This document shows positions 5,876-7,341 of a stretch of 7,341 nucleotides of DNA, piece by piece. Location: the NCBI GenBank assembly GCA_045597645.1, contig JAZLKM010000065.1, forward strand, positions 1 through 7,341. Direction: 5' to 3'. Under the pieces are notes generated by a model. The model searched no databases, was not told where the DNA came from, and was given only the letters and a program-made list of their open reading frames with translations. Position numbers and translations under genes: made by a program. Positions within the stretch are counted from its first letter, which is position 1, and every line of letters starts with the position of its first letter. The stretch is from JAKSSE01 sp045597645 (GTDB lineage: Bacteria; Bacillota; Clostridia; Lachnospirales; Lachnospiraceae).

Positions 5876-6304
5876 ATGAAGACTTATATGCCTAATCCTT
5901 CTACTATCGAGCGTAAGTGGTATGTAGTAGATGCAGCAGGAATGACCCTCGGACGTCTTTCTTCAGAAGTAGCTAAGGTACTTCGCGGAAAGAATAAGCC
6001 GATTTTCACCCCACACGAGGATTGTGGTGACTACGTTATCGTAGTAAATGCAGCAAAGATTAAGGTTACCGGTAAGAAGCTTGATCAGAAGATTTATTAC
6101 AATCACTCTGATTATGTTGGCGGTATGAAAGAGACCACCCTTAAGGAGATGCTTCAGAAGCATCCTGAGAGAGTCGTTGAGCATGCAGTAAAGGGTATGC
6201 TTCCAAAGGGACCTCTTGGACGCCAGATGTACACCAAGCTTCATGTATATGCAGGAGCAGAGCATGCACAGCAGGCTCAGAAGCCAGAAGTGCTTACATT
6301 CTAA
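5876..6304 (+). CDS. rplM: 50S ribosomal protein L13
   Basis: L13 is an early-assembling protein of the large ribosomal subunit that binds 23S rRNA. The protein has 142 residues, the standard bacterial length. Recognisable segments are KWYVVDAAGMTLGRLSSEVAKVLRGK (14-39), GDYVIVVNAAKIKVTGKK (51-68), YYNHSDYVGG (74-83) and the C-terminal MLPKGPLGRQMYTKLHVYAG followed by EHAQQAQKPE. The ATG follows AAGGAGG (5863-5869) with a six-base gap. It is the first gene of a two-gene operon with rpsI, 16 bases downstream. Codon use is strongly biased as expected for a highly expressed gene, unlike the flanking hypothetical gene. Confidence 0.99.
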   Translation: MKTYMPNPSTIERKWYVVDAAGMTLGRLSSEVAKVLRGKNKPIFTPHEDCGDYVIVVNAAKIKVTGKKLDQKIYYNHSDYVGGMKETTLKEMLQKHPERVVEHAVKGMLPKGPLGRQMYTKLHVYAGAEHAQQAQKPEVLTF

Positions 6305-6320
6305 TTAGGAGGAAAAAACA

Positions 6321-6713
6321 TTGGCAACAGCAAAGTATTATGGAACTGGAAGAAGAAAGTCATCTGTAGCCCGCGTTTATTTGACTCCGGGTTCAGGAAA
6401 GATTACCATCAATAAGCGTGATATCGATGAATATCTCGGACTTGAGACTCTTAAGGTTATCGTTCGTCAGCCTATGGCAGCAACTGATACCCTTGGCAAG
6501 TTCGATGTTAAGGTTATTGTAAAGGGCGGTGGTACCGCTGGACAGGCAGGAGCTATCCGTCATGGTATCGCTCGTGCACTCCTTCAGGTAGATGCAGAGT
6601 ATCGTCCTACTCTTAAGGCAGAAGGATTCCTTACTAGAGATCCTCGTATGAAAGAGCGTAAGAAGCCAGGTCTCAAGGCCGCAAGACGCGCTCCACAGTT
6701 CTCAAAACGATAA
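6321..6713 (+). CDS. rpsI: 30S ribosomal protein S9
   Basis: S9 is a small-subunit protein whose C-terminal tail reaches the P-site tRNA on the ribosome. The protein has 130 residues, full length. Signatures are YYGTGRRKSSVARVYL near the N-terminus, GGGTAGQAGAIRHGIARAL in the middle, and the C-terminal RDPRMKERKKPGLKAARRAPQFSKR with the conserved final SKR. Translation starts at TTG (6321-6323). This is set by AGGAGG (6307-6312) at an eight-base gap, the normal family N-terminus and the absence of a nearby in-frame ATG. TTG is a weaker start than ATG, so it may tune S9 output relative to L13. A rho-independent terminator follows. Confidence 0.99.
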   Translation: MATAKYYGTGRRKSSVARVYLTPGSGKITINKRDIDEYLGLETLKVIVRQPMAATDTLGKFDVKVIVKGGGTAGQAGAIRHGIARALLQVDAEYRPTLKAEGFLTRDPRMKERKKPGLKAARRAPQFSKR

Positions 6714-6736
6714 TAAGAAGAAAATTGAATTTTATG

Positions 6737-6762
6737 AAAGCCCCGTATTTACGGGGCTTTTA
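6737..6762 (+). terminator. Rho-independent terminator after rpsI
   Basis: AAAGCCCCGT (6737-6746) pairs perfectly with ACGGGGCTTT (6751-6760) around a four-base loop, and the run of T closes the structure. It lies about 23 bases after the rpsI stop and ends the rplM-rpsI operon. The A-tract on the left arm could let it act weakly on the other strand, but no minus-strand gene points into it. Confidence 0.93.
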
Positions 6763-6793
6763 CTATGTCAAAAAATAGATATATAGCAAAAAT

Positions 6794-6799
6794 TATAAT
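6794..6799 (+). promoter_or_regulatory. Possible -10 element next to the hypothetical gene start
   Basis: A perfect TATAAT ends three bases before the ATG at 6803. There is no recognisable -35 hexamer at 16-18 bases and no extended TG. If used, transcription would begin around 6806, inside the annotated gene, so the ATG could not be used from it. The area is AT-rich, so a chance match is possible. Confidence 0.3.
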
Positions 6800-6802
6800 A
6801 AG

Positions 6803-7216
6803 ATGGTTAAGGTGAACAAGAAGCTTCAGAAGATTATTGCTGATATCAAGGTGATTGATTCGAAAGTAGAACACAAACTGCAAAAGTCTAATGAATGCCA
6901 AGGAATAAAATATAGAGAATTCAAAATTACTCTATTAAAAGAAATTGTCGAATTGAATGTTCAGCGAGGTGAGAAAACTAGTGAACTTTCAAAAATTGTC
7001 AGAGATGCTGGTTATAAGGATGTGAATCAATTTATGAAAGCATTTGAAAAATCATGTAGACTTCTTGAGGAATATCAGAAAGCATCTGAAGATAAAACGC
7101 AGGATGATCCAAAACAAAAGGAAAGTGTTTTGTCCAAGCTTAAGGCTTATGAAGAGGAAGCAAAGCATAGACCAAGTAAATCAAAGAGTAAGCATAAAGA
7201 CAGCCAGGAATTATAG
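6803..7216 (+). CDS. Small lysine-rich hypothetical protein with AraC-like half helix-turn-helix
   Basis: I do not recognise this 137-residue protein. It is very hydrophilic and probably mostly helical, with charged N-terminal helices and a Lys/Ser/His-rich tail (121-137), no membrane segment and no signal peptide. Residues 58-91 (KTSELSKIVRDAGYKDVNQFMKAFEK and what follows) resemble the second helix-turn-helix of AraC regulators, with AGY at 69-71, F77, FEK at 81-83 and EY at 90-91. The first helix-turn-helix and any ligand domain are missing. The ATG at 6803 has no visible ribosome binding site, and an in-frame GTG at 6812 is an alternative. Base composition is more AT-rich than in the neighbours. 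A terminator follows at 7244, and the gene appears to be transcribed alone. It could be a small DNA-binding protein or a gene remnant. Confidence 0.65.
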   Translation: MVKVNKKLQKIIADIKVIDSKVEHKLQKSNECQGIKYREFKITLLKEIVELNVQRGEKTSELSKIVRDAGYKDVNQFMKAFEKSCRLLEEYQKASEDKTQDDPKQKESVLSKLKAYEEEAKHRPSKSKSKHKDSQEL

Positions 7217-7243
7217 AATCATATATTCCTTATAAAGTGTTAG

Positions 7244-7272
7244 AACGGGAGTGTGACACACTTCCGTTTCTT
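7244..7272 (+). terminator. Rho-independent terminator after the hypothetical gene
   Basis: AACGGGAGTGTG (7244-7255) and CACACTTCCGTT (7257-7268) are reverse complements except for one G-U wobble, giving a stem of about 11 pairs with a tiny loop, followed by TTTCTT. It begins 28 bases after the stop at 7216. The T-run is interrupted by a C, so efficiency may be moderate. Confidence 0.75.
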
Positions 7273-7331
7273 AATATTTAAAGAAAAGATATAGGGTGAA
7301 GCAAGTTTTACTATGTTTACATAAGTTGATA

Positions 7332-7340
7332 TGTTATGAT
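7332..7340 (+). promoter_or_regulatory. Possible extended -10 for a gene beyond the window
   Basis: TGTTATGAT has an extended -10 TG and a five-of-six match to TATAAT. The nearest -35-like hexamer, TTTACA (7316-7321), is only 13 bases away, which is too close. Support is weak; the rest of 7273-7341 shows nothing else. Confidence 0.25.
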
Positions 7341-7341
7341 A

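Noticed and set aside
5641..5877. 78-codon minus-strand frame between truA and rplM
   Set aside because: It overlaps the promoter and structured leader of rplM and shows no coding signature.
6758..7317. Two copies of TTTTACTATGT, at 6758 and 7306, as possible element ends
   Set aside because: The match is only 11 bases, starts in the T-run of a terminator and is not part of a longer direct or inverted repeat.

Overview
The window looks like a chromosomal stretch of a low-GC, Gram-positive, anaerobic gut or rumen bacterium. A Lachnospiraceae member of the Butyrivibrio/Pseudobutyrivibrio/Roseburia type fits best. This is an inference from the strong AGGAGG ribosome binding sites, the rplM-rpsI pair behind truA, a GH42 beta-galactosidase without a zinc cluster, and a large 7TM/degenerate-GGDEF/EAL protein. 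No single marker fixes the genus.

Layout. Positions 1-177 are the 3' end of a group II intron: the last 28 codons of a probable intron-encoded reverse transcriptase/maturase, then domain V and domain VI with a visible bulged branch-point adenosine. Ten bases further on, from 188, lies an array of seven complete 62-bp direct repeats and a short eighth start, with no length variation. Each unit carries two TGTACA palindromes arranged as an 8-bp inverted repeat. The array is noncoding and I could not match it to a known element; it is the most unusual part of the window. A rho-independent terminator (703-728) separates it from the minus-strand gene 743-2674, which encodes a seven-helix membrane protein with a degenerate GGDEF-like domain and an apparently active EAL domain (cyclic-di-GMP phosphodiesterase).

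A divergent promoter region (about 2675-2865) separates the EAL gene from a plus-strand pair: a cytoplasmic GH42 beta-galactosidase (2866-4923) and truA (tRNA pseudouridine synthase), overlapping by one base (TAATG). A strong, AT-flanked promoter (5726-5754) and a structured leader of about 115 nt then precede rplM and rpsI (ribosomal proteins L13 and S9; rpsI starts with TTG), closed by a strong terminator at 6737-6762. A small, lysine-rich hypothetical gene (6803-7216) with an AraC-like half helix-turn-helix follows, with its own terminator at 7244-7272. The last 70 bases hold at most a weak promoter for a gene beyond the window.

How the genes relate. truA, rplM and rpsI are a housekeeping translation block. 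The beta-galactosidase is translationally coupled to truA, which looks like a local insertion of a sugar gene ahead of that block. The EAL gene is independent and faces away. The intron and repeat array are the accessory portion.
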